A DNA stretch of 45,294 bases from JAEZAA01 sp964514485 (GTDB lineage: Bacteria > Pseudomonadota > Gammaproteobacteria > Pseudomonadales > Oleiphilaceae). Below the pieces are notes generated by a model, which did not search any database, was not told the DNA's origin, and worked only from the letters and a program-made list of their open reading frames with translations. Both the position numbers and the translations under genes were made by a program. Numbering within the stretch: the stretch's first letter is position 1; each line of letters begins with the position of its first letter. Shown one piece after another: positions 24,377 to 32,935 of the stretch. The stretch covers positions 1 to 45,294 of the forward strand of contig CAZEWG010000019.1 of the NCBI GenBank assembly GCA_964514485.1, in the 5' to 3' direction.

Positions 24377-25156
24377 ATGAAGTTAAGAACTGTGTTGGCC
24401 CTGACCGCCGCGCTCTTCACCACCACCGCCCAGGCCGACCAAAAACTCAGCGTTGCCGCCACTGCGGTTCCCCACGCGGAAATCCTGGAGTTTGTGAAGC
24501 CCAAACTGGCCCAGGAAGGGGTCGACCTGCAAATCAGAGTGTTCACCGACTATGTGCAGCCCAACGTCCAAGTGGCGGAAAAGCGTCTGGATGCCAACTT
24601 CTTCCAGCACCAGCCCTACCTCAATGAGTTCAACAAGGGCAAAGGCACCAATCTGGTGAGTGTCACCGGAGTGCATGTGGAGCCGTTCGGTGCTTACTCC
24701 AAGAAAGTGGAGTCTCTGGATGCCCTGAAGGCAGGCGCAACCGTGGCCATTCCCAACGACCCCACCAATGGTGGCCGCGCCCTGCTGCTGATGCAAAAAG
24801 CCGGATTGATCACCCTGAAAGACCCGGAAAATATCCTGGCCACCGCCAAGGACATCGCGGAGAACCCCAAGAAACTGAAAATCCGTGAGCTGGAAGCAGC
24901 CACCCTGCCCCGCATCCTGCCCCAGGTGGATCTGGCCCTGATCAACACCAACTATGCCCTGGAAGCCGGCCTGAACCCCACAAAGGATGCGCTGGTCATC
25001 GAAGGCAGCGACTCTCCTTACGTAAACATTCTGGTTGCCCGTCCGGACAATCAGAACAGTCCGGCCATGGAAAAACTCTCCAGCGCCCTGACCAGTGCTG
25101 AAACCAAGCAGTTCATTCAGGAAAAATACCAGGGTGCGGTGGTTCCTGCGTTCTAA
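24377..25156 (+). CDS. metQ: MetQ-type methionine-binding protein
   Basis: 259 residues of the NlpA/MetQ family: VAATAVPHAEILE near the start, DANFFQHQPYLNEF and PNDPTNGGRALLLM are the family's substrate-pocket segments. It captures methionine for MetNI. The signal peptide (cleavage near AQA-D) has no lipobox Cys, unlike E. coli MetQ, so the protein is probably soluble periplasmic rather than lipid-anchored. A good AAGGAGAA site precedes the ATG. A strong hairpin follows the gene. Confidence 0.93.
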   Translation: MKLRTVLALTAALFTTTAQADQKLSVAATAVPHAEILEFVKPKLAQEGVDLQIRVFTDYVQPNVQVAEKRLDANFFQHQPYLNEFNKGKGTNLVSVTGVHVEPFGAYSKKVESLDALKAGATVAIPNDPTNGGRALLLMQKAGLITLKDPENILATAKDIAENPKKLKIRELEAATLPRILPQVDLALINTNYALEAGLNPTKDALVIEGSDSPYVNILVARPDNQNSPAMEKLSSALTSAETKQFIQEKYQGAVVPAF

Positions 25157-25179
25157 GCAGGCTCACCCATTCGCTCACC

Positions 25180-25211
25180 GCACACCCCCTGCTCTGGAAG
25201 AGGGGGTGTGC
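25180..25211 (+). terminator. Hairpin after metQ
   Basis: GCACACCCCCT (25180-25190) and AGGGGGTGTGC (25201-25211) pair perfectly over 11 bp with a 10-base loop. No clear T-run follows, but position and strength suit termination of metNIQ. Confidence 0.6.
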
Positions 25212-25276
25212 AGATTGCTCCGAACAAGAGTAAGCTCACGTCTTTACCCTGCATTACCCTTAATGGGAGAGTCACG

Positions 25277-25891
25277 ATGTCTGAGCCTGGCACCCTCATG
25301 CTGGATGTTTCCAATACCCCCAACAACCCTCTCGAACTGTTTCAGCGCTGGCATCAGCAAGCGCAAGGCGCCGTCCTGGAAGCCAACGCCATGACCGTGG
25401 CCACGGTCGATGCCCAGGGCCGGCCCTCGGCCCGCCAGGTGCTGCTCAAGCAGGCCGACGAGCAGGGTTATGTGTTCTACACCAACTATCAAAGCGCCAA
25501 GGCCATGGCCCTGGAAGTCAATCCCTGGGTGAGCCTGCTGTTTTGGTGGGACAAGCTGGAGCGCCAGGTGCGGATCGAAGGCCCTGTGGAAAAGGTCAGC
25601 GCGGAAGAATCCGATGCCTACTTTGCCAGCCGCCCCCGCAACAGCCAGATTGGCGCCTGGGCCTCTTCCCAGAGCCAGGCCATCGCCAGCCGCGAGGAGC
25701 TGGAAGCCCGCTATGCGGAGTATGAGCGCCAATTCAAGGGACAAGCCGTACCCCGCCCGCCCCACTGGGGAGGATACCGGGTACAGCCGGAGCGCATTGA
25801 GTTCTGGCAGGGTTTGCCTGGTCGCCTCCATGACCGGATTGTCTATCTACGCACCAGCGACGGCTGGAGCAAACAGCGCCTGGCCCCTTAG
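25277..25891 (+). CDS. pdxH: Pyridoxamine/pyridoxine 5'-phosphate oxidase
   Basis: 204 residues, FMN-dependent, makes pyridoxal 5'-phosphate. Motifs include NAMTVATVDAQGRPSARQVLLK, the FYTNYQSAKAMAL segment, SRPRNSQIGAWAS and the C-terminal RPPHWGGYRVQP followed by LHDRIVYL, all PdxH-specific. The ATG at 25277 with a GGGAGAG site yields the usual length; in-frame upstream codons run back into the metQ hairpin. PLP is the cofactor of EctB encoded 13 kb away, but there is no linkage to it. Ends in a bidirectional terminator shared with nirK. Confidence 0.95.
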   Translation: MSEPGTLMLDVSNTPNNPLELFQRWHQQAQGAVLEANAMTVATVDAQGRPSARQVLLKQADEQGYVFYTNYQSAKAMALEVNPWVSLLFWWDKLERQVRIEGPVEKVSAEESDAYFASRPRNSQIGAWASSQSQAIASREELEARYAEYERQFKGQAVPRPPHWGGYRVQPERIEFWQGLPGRLHDRIVYLRTSDGWSKQRLAP

Positions 25892-25902
25892 GCACTGAAC
25901 TG

Positions 25903-25930
25903 AAAAGGCCCGCATGATGCGGGCCTTTTT
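25903..25930. terminator. Bidirectional terminator between pdxH and nirK
   Basis: AAAAGGCCCGCA (25903-25914) and TGCGGGCCTTTT (25918-25929) form a 12-bp stem with a 3-base loop and A/T-runs on both sides. It serves both convergent genes. Confidence 0.9.
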
Positions 25931-25948
25931 ATTGCTGGTCAGTGCTGA

Positions 25949-27337
25949 TCAGTGACCGGAGTTAGGGTCGATTTTCTCCTTGCTGTGGAAAATCGCCGGC
26001 TGCTCCGGCCCCGTCACATGAAGCACCCCTGACAGCCCTTTTTCCAGACGGGACAGGGCATGGTCCACCAGGATGTACTTGCCGGGGACTTCGGTCTTGA
26101 ATTCCACCATGGTCGCACCACCAGGTGCCACGGAAACCGTCTGCACGTTTTGCAGGGGCGGTGAGGTCAAGTCGCCCAGGTTATACACCCGGTCGAAGAT
26201 CTCCCCGATCACGTGGAAGCTGGAGGTGGCATTCGGCCCGCCAACCCCGAAGAAGATCCGCACCGTCTCACCCACCTTGGACTCCATTTTGTAGGTGGTA
26301 TTCAGCGCATCCATGGTGCCGTTGAAGGTCAGGTGCTCAGGCCGCTCGTCCAGCAGTTTCTCCAGGGAGAACTCATGCTCGCCCTGCACGCCGTGACGCT
26401 GAACCGTGTAGAGCTCGCCCTGCATCACGTAAAACTCCCGGTCGACTTTCGACAGACCACCTTCCGGCTCAATCAGGATCATGCCGTACATACCGTTGGA
26501 GATATGCTGGGCCACCATCGGCGTCGCACAGTGGTACACGTAGAGGCCCGGATTCAGCGCCTTGAACGTGAAGCTCTTGGTTTGCCCGGGAGCCGCCTGA
26601 GTCACGGCCGCACCTCCGCCAGGTCCGGTCACCGCGTGGAAGTCCACGGAGTGGATCATTTGGCTATCCTTGGCGTTTGCCATGTTCACCGTGATGGTGT
26701 CGCCCACCCGGGCGCGGATGAAAGGTCCCGGCACTTTATTGTTGAAGGTCCAGTATTTATAGGTGGTGCCATCCGCCAACTGGCCCACCACTTCGGTCGT
26801 TTCCAAATCTACCGTCAGCTTACGCGGACCGCGCTTGCCCACCGGCTCGCCCACATTTGTCGGATCCTGAGCCACATTGAGCCCTTGAACCTCTTTCTTG
26901 ACCACGGGGGTTCCTACGACGATTTTGCCTGCCATGCCGGCCTGCTTGTGACCTGGCAGGGTACAGAGATATTCGAACTCGCCTTTCTCATTGGCGCGAA
27001 ACACCACCGCGGTACTCGCGCCTTTACCGGTAATATCATCAGAGTCCACACCAAACTGGGGAATGGCAATATCGTGGATCGCACCATCACCATTGATCAG
27101 GTTGATCTGCACTACGGCACCTTCCTTGACCATCAGTTTGGGATTCACCTGCCCCTTGATGTCGCCGGTTTCACCCACGAACACCAACTTGCCATCTGCA
27201 ATGTCGGTTCTCAGGGTGAAGGTCACATCAGGGCGGTAGGTGGCCGCACTGTGATCATGGGCCGCATAGACCGGGCTGAGGGCTGAAGCACCCAGCAGCA
27301 AGGTTGCAATGACTTTACTCAAATGACTAGGCTTCAT
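25949..27337 (-). CDS. nirK: Copper nitrite reductase with an extra N-terminal cupredoxin domain
   Basis: 462 residues, about 100 longer than two-domain NirK. After a signal peptide (cleavage near VYA-A), residues ~30-145 form an extra cupredoxin with a full type 1 copper set: His88, Cys125, His130, Met135. The catalytic core has type 1 ligands His229, Cys270, His278 and Met283; type 2 ligands His234, His269 and His426; and catalytic Asp232 and His375. The domain order resembles the three-domain Hyphomicrobium-type enzyme, in which the N-terminal domain may relay electrons. It reduces nitrite to NO in the periplasm. A near-perfect FNR/DNR box stands at -41.5 of its putative promoter. No nirV is adjacent. 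Confidence 0.95.
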   Translation of the reverse strand: MKPSHLSKVIATLLLGASALSPVYAAHDHSAATYRPDVTFTLRTDIADGKLVFVGETGDIKGQVNPKLMVKEGAVVQINLINGDGAIHDIAIPQFGVDSDDITGKGASTAVVFRANEKGEFEYLCTLPGHKQAGMAGKIVVGTPVVKKEVQGLNVAQDPTNVGEPVGKRGPRKLTVDLETTEVVGQLADGTTYKYWTFNNKVPGPFIRARVGDTITVNMANAKDSQMIHSVDFHAVTGPGGGAAVTQAAPGQTKSFTFKALNPGLYVYHCATPMVAQHISNGMYGMILIEPEGGLSKVDREFYVMQGELYTVQRHGVQGEHEFSLEKLLDERPEHLTFNGTMDALNTTYKMESKVGETVRIFFGVGGPNATSSFHVIGEIFDRVYNLGDLTSPPLQNVQTVSVAPGGATMVEFKTEVPGKYILVDHALSRLEKGLSGVLHVTGPEQPAIFHSKEKIDPNSGH

Positions 27338-27471
27338 GTTGTTTTACCCCTCAGAGGATATTTCACTGTTCTGCAAATCCATCTACCGGCAGTTGGCGAC
27401 ATCGCTGCATCAGTCCTTTGCGCAACAAAATCCTCCAGCTCAGCCCTAGGGTTTCTGAGCTAGTTGAGCCA

Positions 27472-27513
27472 ATCATATATAGCAAATAAATGTTATGACT
27501 TGACTGATATCAA
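27472..27513 (-). promoter_or_regulatory. FNR/DNR-dependent promoter of nirK
   Basis: TTGAC-TGAT-ATCAA (27500-27513) matches the anaerobox at 9 of 10 positions. On the minus strand TATGAT (27477-27472) fits a -10 element whose start site (27465) is exactly 41.5 bases from the box centre, the class II geometry. The leader to the nirK ATG is about 128 bases. I see no NsrR-type site here. Confidence 0.75.
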
Positions 27514-27634
27514 CTGCCGACGAAATTGAAACAACTTAAATGTCTAGACAAAACAATGAGTTGGAAAAGAGACCGTCGCCGTTCACAGCTTTGGTCTCGT
27601 AGCAGGAAGCTATAAATGACAAATAAGTGAGTAT

Positions 27635-29506
27635 TTACGCGAGCAATGGCGCGGCCTGCGGGCCTTCATCGGATTCGCGGTGGCTACAAACCTGGTTACG
27701 CCCCGCCGCCTTGGCTTCATACAGCGCCTCATCGGCCTGCTCAAACAGTTGCTGCTGTTCATCCGGGCCGGTTGGAATGCGGGTCGCCACACCAATACTG
27801 ACCGTGATCGGCAACTGCTTGCCGGCCACCAGGAAATCGGTTTGCTCCACGGCCAGGCGAATTTTTTCGGCAACACGAATGGCGCCTGCCCGATCGGTAT
27901 CCGGCAGCAGCACCACGAACTCCTCTCCGCCATATCGAGCCACGAGATCCTGACTACGGGCCAGCGACTCCCGCAAGACCTGGGCGATGATTCTCAAGCA
28001 GTCATCCCCCACCGTATGGCCGTGGGTATCATTGAGTGATTTGAACTTGTCGATATCCAGAATCAGTACCGACAACGGCGACTTCAGACGAAAGGCTCTG
28101 ACATAAGCCGCCTCGAAAGACTGCTCGAAATAACGTCGGTTTTTAAGCCCTGTTAAAGCATCCGTCGCACTGAGTTCCAGCAATTGGTGATTCAGCCTTT
28201 CCAGCTCCTGAGTACGCTCCTGCACCCGGGCTTCCAGCATCAGGTTGGCTTCGCGCTGGATCGCCAGGGTTTCCTCCTGGGCCATCCGCACTTTACGCTC
28301 CTGGGCCAGCACTTCCCGTTGCGCCTCGAATGCCGCACGTTTTTCCTTGTTCAGGCGATCAGCCAGCGCCATGGACAACAGAATCACGCCAAGCGCGGAA
28401 CCCACCTGGGCGGCATTTTCGGTCAACAGGTTACGGGGCAGCACGGTGAATTTGCTCAGCGCCAGCACAATCCCCCCGGATAACACAAACACCCAGGCCG
28501 CCGTATAGTAGCGCGCCGCCGCGTCTCCTTTGACCCAGCGGATGATTCCGATGGACAGCATGGCTGTACAGCAAAGCACCGCCAGGTGAATCGTATAACG
28601 GATGGTAAACGCATAAGGCACGAAGAATGCCGACAGCATAAACAGGCCAGAAACCCCCACCAGCAGCATGGCAACCGCATGGGCAATGGGGTGGTTGTCA
28701 CGGTAAACCGATAAGAAGCGCACCGTAAACAAACAGCCGAACAGTAAGGTCCCCGACAGGAAGAAGATAATGGACTGATCATTCCACCAGGTGGCTTCCG
28801 GCCACAGGAACTGGAAGGACAAGCCATGCAAGCTCGTCATGAACAGCGGCATGCAGGTGATATAACCGACGTAATACAGAAAGGCCCGCTCATGGACGGC
28901 CAGATACAAAAACAGGCTGTAGAAGATCATCACCAGCACGATGCCATAATAGGCACCATGAAACAGCAAGTGGGACTGCTCCGAGGCCATAAAGGCAGTG
29001 TGGCGCCACAGGGTCAGGGGCACCTGCATGGAGCTGGTGGTTTGGACCTGGAGATACACATCGACCTGCTCAGTAGCAGGCAGCTGGATGGGGACCAGGA
29101 AGTCGCGGTTATGCAGGGGCCGCTCGTAGAACGGCTGTTTATCGCCCATGGCGTAGGCGGAGACCAGCTGGTCGTCCTGAACCAGAAACACATTCACCCG
29201 GTCCAAAACGGGATAGCCAATCTCCAGGAACATCGCCTGGTCCCTGTTCTCAAGGTTACTCAAGCGAAAATGAAACCAATAGGTTTCATCGGTGTAGCCG
29301 AAACTGCCACCTTCCCGGTTCGCAGACCAAGCCTCCGCATCCAGCTCCATCACCTGCTGCAAATCGGCCTCGCCAGTGGGGTCGACCCAGTAAGACGTTT
29401 GCCCCCCCAGACGGATAGCGCCCGTCGTCGCACTAACAAATGCTTCCCCGGCCCAAACGCTAATACTGACTAGCCACAGACCCAGGGCGACCCAAAATCG
29501 GTTCAT
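27635..29506 (-). CDS. 7TMR-DISM diguanylate cyclase
   Basis: 623 residues. A signal peptide is followed by a periplasmic 7TMR-DISM extracellular domain (~25-170), seven membrane helices (~175-385), a coiled coil (~385-450) and a GGDEF domain with active motif GGEEF at 526-530. The inhibitory I-site RSQD sits five residues ahead, so product inhibition by c-di-GMP is expected. It makes c-di-GMP in response to an unknown periplasmic signal. The ATG at 29506 is preferred because it gives a clean signal peptide (MNRFWVALGLWLVSISVWA); an in-frame start nine codons earlier has no ribosome-binding site. Confidence 0.9.
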   Translation of the reverse strand: MNRFWVALGLWLVSISVWAGEAFVSATTGAIRLGGQTSYWVDPTGEADLQQVMELDAEAWSANREGGSFGYTDETYWFHFRLSNLENRDQAMFLEIGYPVLDRVNVFLVQDDQLVSAYAMGDKQPFYERPLHNRDFLVPIQLPATEQVDVYLQVQTTSSMQVPLTLWRHTAFMASEQSHLLFHGAYYGIVLVMIFYSLFLYLAVHERAFLYYVGYITCMPLFMTSLHGLSFQFLWPEATWWNDQSIIFFLSGTLLFGCLFTVRFLSVYRDNHPIAHAVAMLLVGVSGLFMLSAFFVPYAFTIRYTIHLAVLCCTAMLSIGIIRWVKGDAAARYYTAAWVFVLSGGIVLALSKFTVLPRNLLTENAAQVGSALGVILLSMALADRLNKEKRAAFEAQREVLAQERKVRMAQEETLAIQREANLMLEARVQERTQELERLNHQLLELSATDALTGLKNRRYFEQSFEAAYVRAFRLKSPLSVLILDIDKFKSLNDTHGHTVGDDCLRIIAQVLRESLARSQDLVARYGGEEFVVLLPDTDRAGAIRVAEKIRLAVEQTDFLVAGKQLPITVSIGVATRIPTGPDEQQQLFEQADEALYEAKAAGRNQVCSHRESDEGPQAAPLLA

Positions 29507-29635
29507 CTTATTTTTTTTCCGAAATCTTTCCATTGAAAGTATGACGGAGTTGCCAAATATGCAAATTTAGGACGAATTATTTTGTACCTTTTTGTAGTGG
29601 CTGACAGGTCTGGTTATTTTTTACACGTCCACAAA

Positions 29636-29660
29636 AAAGCCCGCCAATCTGGCGGGCTTT
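29636..29660 (-). terminator. Terminator of htpX
   Basis: AAAGCCCGCCA (29636-29646) and TGGCGGGCTTT (29650-29660) form an 11-bp stem with a 3-base loop; on the minus strand it runs into a T-stretch (A-run at plus 29633-29638). It lies just after the htpX stop. Confidence 0.85.
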
Positions 29661-29677
29661 GGGGGAGGGCATCAAGG

Positions 29678-30604
29678 TCAGAAGGTTGCGCTGTCACCGG
29701 AGACACGAACCTTGTCGGATTGCGCCTGCAGAGCCGCGATCCGCTCTTCCAACGGCGGGTGTGACATAAACAGTGCCTTCAAGCCGCTGGGCGCGCCACC
29801 CTTGATACCAAAGGCGGTCATTTGGGACGGCAGATGAGACGGCTCATGGATCGACTTCAGCCGCTCCAGCGCACTGATCATCTTGCCACGGCCGGCCAGG
29901 GCAGCACCGCCGGCATCGGCGCGGAACTCCCGCTGACGGCTAAACCACATCACAATCATGGTGGCCAAAAAGCCCAGCAGAATCTCGGCAATGATGCTGG
30001 TGATCCAATAAGCCGCACCCGGCCCGTGATACTCACTGTTATTGTTGGAGTTCAGGGCCCGGTCCACGGCATAGCCGACGATTTTGGCAATCGCGATCAC
30101 AAAGGTGTTCACCACACCCTGGATCAGGGTCAGGGTCACCATATCCCCATTGGCCACGTGGCTGACTTCATGGGCCAGTACCGCTTCCACCTCATCCCGG
30201 CTCATGTTTTCCAGAAGACCGGTGCTGACCGCCACCAGGGAGTTGTTCCGACTGGGACCAGTAGCGAATGCGTTGGGTTCCGGCGAGTGATAGATCGCCA
30301 CTTCCGGCATCGCAATGCCCGCCTTTTCAGCCTGGGCGCGAACGGTTTCAAACAGCCAGGCTTCCGCCTGATTACGGGGCTGTTCGATCACCTGGGCTCC
30401 CGTTTGTTTCTTGGCCACCCACTTGGAGATGCCCAGAGAGATAAAGGCTCCACCCATCCCGAAAATAGCGGCAAAAGCAAACAGACTGCCCAGATCCAGC
30501 CCCTGCTGTGTAATAAATCGACCGACACCCAGCACACTCACGGTGATGCCCAGTACCAGCATAATCGCCAGGTTGGTCAGTAAAAACAGCATGACACGCT
30601 TCAT
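29678..30604 (-). CDS. htpX: HtpX membrane zinc metalloprotease
   Basis: 308 residues with two N-terminal membrane helices, the catalytic HEVSH motif (His145, Glu146, His149) and further hydrophobic segments, matching E. coli HtpX in length and layout. It degrades misfolded membrane proteins with FtsH. A third zinc ligand is expected in the REFRADAGGAAL segment. The start codon opens a standard HtpX N-terminus (MKRVMLFLLTNLAIM). A TATAAT hexamer on the minus strand lies at 30728-30723; no sigma-32 signature was confirmed. Confidence 0.95.
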   Translation of the reverse strand: MKRVMLFLLTNLAIMLVLGITVSVLGVGRFITQQGLDLGSLFAFAAIFGMGGAFISLGISKWVAKKQTGAQVIEQPRNQAEAWLFETVRAQAEKAGIAMPEVAIYHSPEPNAFATGPSRNNSLVAVSTGLLENMSRDEVEAVLAHEVSHVANGDMVTLTLIQGVVNTFVIAIAKIVGYAVDRALNSNNNSEYHGPGAAYWITSIIAEILLGFLATMIVMWFSRQREFRADAGGAALAGRGKMISALERLKSIHEPSHLPSQMTAFGIKGGAPSGLKALFMSHPPLEERIAALQAQSDKVRVSGDSATF

Positions 30605-31021
30605 AGTTTCTCTCGGTTCCTCTCAACCTTATAAATTACCGCCCCTGATCCGGGGCCGGCTCACGACCTTTCAGGCTTTTTACAGCCTTTTCAGGCTCAT
30701 TACCTGGTTACCCTTCCGGCTTATTATAAGTACAGCCAAAGGCTGCCAGTATACCTTGGGGACTTTCGGGCTTTCATTCGAAAATTCCGAATTGAACGCC
30801 TCCCGACACCCCGGAGCCCTGACTTACCTAAGACCCGTTCCCCGCCTGATGGTTCCTCGATGCCTCGTCAATAATGACGCATAATTAACGGCTTAGCCGG
30901 AGCCGGTTAAAGTGCCGGTTTAACTTGGGCGGATTCACCCATAATCTTCGGCAAAAAGAATGCTGAGTTTGCCCACAATCTCCTGTATCTTTGTCCTTCC
31001 GTTAGTAACCAGAGAGAGTCA
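30605..31021. other. Divergent intergenic region between htpX and the CBS-domain gene
   Basis: No gene. A TATAAT -10 candidate for htpX lies on the minus strand at 30728-30723. Short imperfect CTTTTCAGGCT repeats occur at about 30668-30695. The rightward gene has an AGAGAGTCA ribosome-binding site just before 31022. Confidence 0.45.
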
Positions 31022-32359
31022 ATGGACATTGCGATCATCCTCGGACTGATCCTGCTGAACGGCATTTTCGCCATGTCGGAAATCGCCATCGTTTCATCCC
31101 GCCAGATCCGTCTGCAACAAGCAATCGACGACGGTAACGAGGGCGCGAAGGTTGCCCTGCAGCTGCAGGAGGACCCCTCCCGTTTCCTGTCCACCATCCA
31201 GGTGGGGATTACCCTGATTGGTATCTTCGCCGGTGCTTATGGTGAAGCCTCCATCGCCCGCCGGATTGAAGCGGTGCTGATCGACATCGAGCCTCTTGCC
31301 CCCTATGCCCAAGGCCTGTCCACGGCCTTAATGGTTATTATCATCACCTACCTGTCGCTGATCTTCGGTGAGCTGGTCCCCAAACGGCTGGCCTTGTTAA
31401 ATCCGGAAGGCATCGCCAAGGTGATGTCACGGCCAATGAATGTGCTGTCACGGATCGCCCGGCCCCTGGTGGCCCTGCTCAGTGTCTCCACCGAGGGCAT
31501 GCTGAAACTGCTGCGGGCCAAGAAAGCCGACGAGCAGCCCATTATTGAAGAGGAAATCCACTCCCTCATGCGCCAGGGCACCGCCGCCGGTCTGCTGGAA
31601 GAGTCCGAGCAAGCCATGGTGCGCAACGTACTGCGCCTGGACGATATCCGGGTGGGGAACATCATGACCCTGCGCAAGGAGCTCTTCTATATTGATGTGG
31701 AAGACCCCAACGAAGAAAACCGCGCCAAAATCGCCAACAGCCCCCACTCCCGGATCCCGGTCTGCAAGGGTTCGATCGACAATGTGCTCGGTATTCTCTA
31801 TGCCAAGGATGTGTTAAACCGGGTCATGACCAATCAGGAGCCGGATCTGACAGCGCTGGTCACCCGTCCGCTGTTTATTCCCCGTTACGCCACTGGCTTG
31901 CAGCTGCTGGAGCAGTTCAAGAAGTCCAAGAGTCACTTGGCCATTGTGGTGGACGAACACGGTCAAACCAGCGGCCTGGTGTCCCTCAACGACGTGCTGG
32001 AAGCCATCGTCGGCGACCTGCCGGATGAAGACGAAGAGTACGAACCGGACTTTGTGGAGCGGGAAGACGGCAGCTGGCTGGTCAGCGGCCAGGTGGATAT
32101 CAGCACCTTTAAGGAGCATTTCGGCATCAAGGCCCTGCCGGAAGAAGAATACGGCAACTACCACACCCTGGGTGGGTTGATCCTGACCATTCTCGGACAG
32201 GTTCCCCGGATGGCCGATACCGTCGAACTGCCCACCGTCCGCCTGGAAGTGATGGACATGGACGGCAACCGGATCGACAAGGTCCTGGCCACCAAGATTT
32301 CCGACGCCCCCAATGGCAGCTCGGATAATCTGGAGGGACAATCGGGCTACCGCGACTAG
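31022..32359 (+). CDS. Hemolysin/CorC-type membrane protein (CNNM-CBS-CorC domains)
   Basis: 445 residues: a CNNM/DUF21 membrane domain with about four helices (~1-190), two CBS repeats (~205-330) and a CorC_HlyC domain (~350-430) with the DEYGQ-like segment DEHGQTSGLVSLNDVLEAIVGD. The family (YfjD, YtfL, TlyC) is linked to magnesium/cobalt or polyamine transport; true hemolysin activity is not implied. The ATG at 31022 has an AGAGAG site. It is followed by a hairpin and the YqaA-like gene. Confidence 0.9.
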   Translation: MDIAIILGLILLNGIFAMSEIAIVSSRQIRLQQAIDDGNEGAKVALQLQEDPSRFLSTIQVGITLIGIFAGAYGEASIARRIEAVLIDIEPLAPYAQGLSTALMVIIITYLSLIFGELVPKRLALLNPEGIAKVMSRPMNVLSRIARPLVALLSVSTEGMLKLLRAKKADEQPIIEEEIHSLMRQGTAAGLLEESEQAMVRNVLRLDDIRVGNIMTLRKELFYIDVEDPNEENRAKIANSPHSRIPVCKGSIDNVLGILYAKDVLNRVMTNQEPDLTALVTRPLFIPRYATGLQLLEQFKKSKSHLAIVVDEHGQTSGLVSLNDVLEAIVGDLPDEDEEYEPDFVEREDGSWLVSGQVDISTFKEHFGIKALPEEEYGNYHTLGGLILTILGQVPRMADTVELPTVRLEVMDMDGNRIDKVLATKISDAPNGSSDNLEGQSGYRD

Positions 32360-32393
32360 TTAGCCCGCCAAACCATCCCTCACATCGAACCTG

Positions 32394-32421
32394 CTGCGGC
32401 CAGATCAGACCTTGGCCGCAG
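32394..32421 (+). terminator. Hairpin after the CBS-domain gene
   Basis: CTGCGGCC (32394-32401) and GGCCGCAG (32414-32421) form an 8-bp stem with a 12-base loop. No T-run; it may be a weak terminator. Confidence 0.45.
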
Positions 32422-32501
32422 CTCTGAGTCCCTTACCGGATGTAGAGTCCCGCAGCCCTCCCCTGGCCGAGAGAGCCCAGCAACCACACAATAACCAAAC
32501 T

Positions 32502-32921
32502 ATGGCTTATCTGACCCTGTTCTTCACCGCCCTGGGCGCCGCCACCATTTTGCCGTTCTATTCCGAAGTCGTGCTGCTTTCCATGCTCTACCAGGGCCTG
32601 TCGCCGACCTACCTCTGGCTGTCGGCCACCTTGGGCAATACCCTGGGCTCTCTGATCAACTGGGTGATGGGGCGTTACCTGCTGCACTTTCAGGACCGGC
32701 GCTGGTTTCCGTTCAAACCCGCCCAATTGGAAAACGCCCAGCGCCAGTTCAACCGCTACGGGGTCTGGACCCTGCTCTTTGCCTGGCTGCCCATTGGCGG
32801 GGATGCCCTGACCTTCATCGCCGGCATCCTACGCGTTAATGCAGTGGTGTTTACGGTGCTGGTCGCGATCGGCAAGGGTGCCCGCTATGGGGCTTTGATC
32901 TGGCTGGGCACGGCCTTCTAA
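32502..32921 (+). CDS. YqaA family DedA-like small membrane protein
   Basis: 139 residues with about four membrane segments, including GATILPFYSEVVLLSMLYQG and ATLGNTLGSLINWVMGRYL, which match E. coli YqaA, a short relative of the DedA/SNARE-associated (VTT) family. It is likely an inner-membrane protein of lipid homeostasis, exact role unknown. The ATG at 32502 begins directly at the first helix and gives the family's usual length. It converges with the GGDEF-EAL gene 14 bases downstream. Confidence 0.85.
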   Translation: MAYLTLFFTALGAATILPFYSEVVLLSMLYQGLSPTYLWLSATLGNTLGSLINWVMGRYLLHFQDRRWFPFKPAQLENAQRQFNRYGVWTLLFAWLPIGGDALTFIAGILRVNAVVFTVLVAIGKGARYGALIWLGTAF

Positions 32922-32935
32922 GCAGATAGCGGCCG

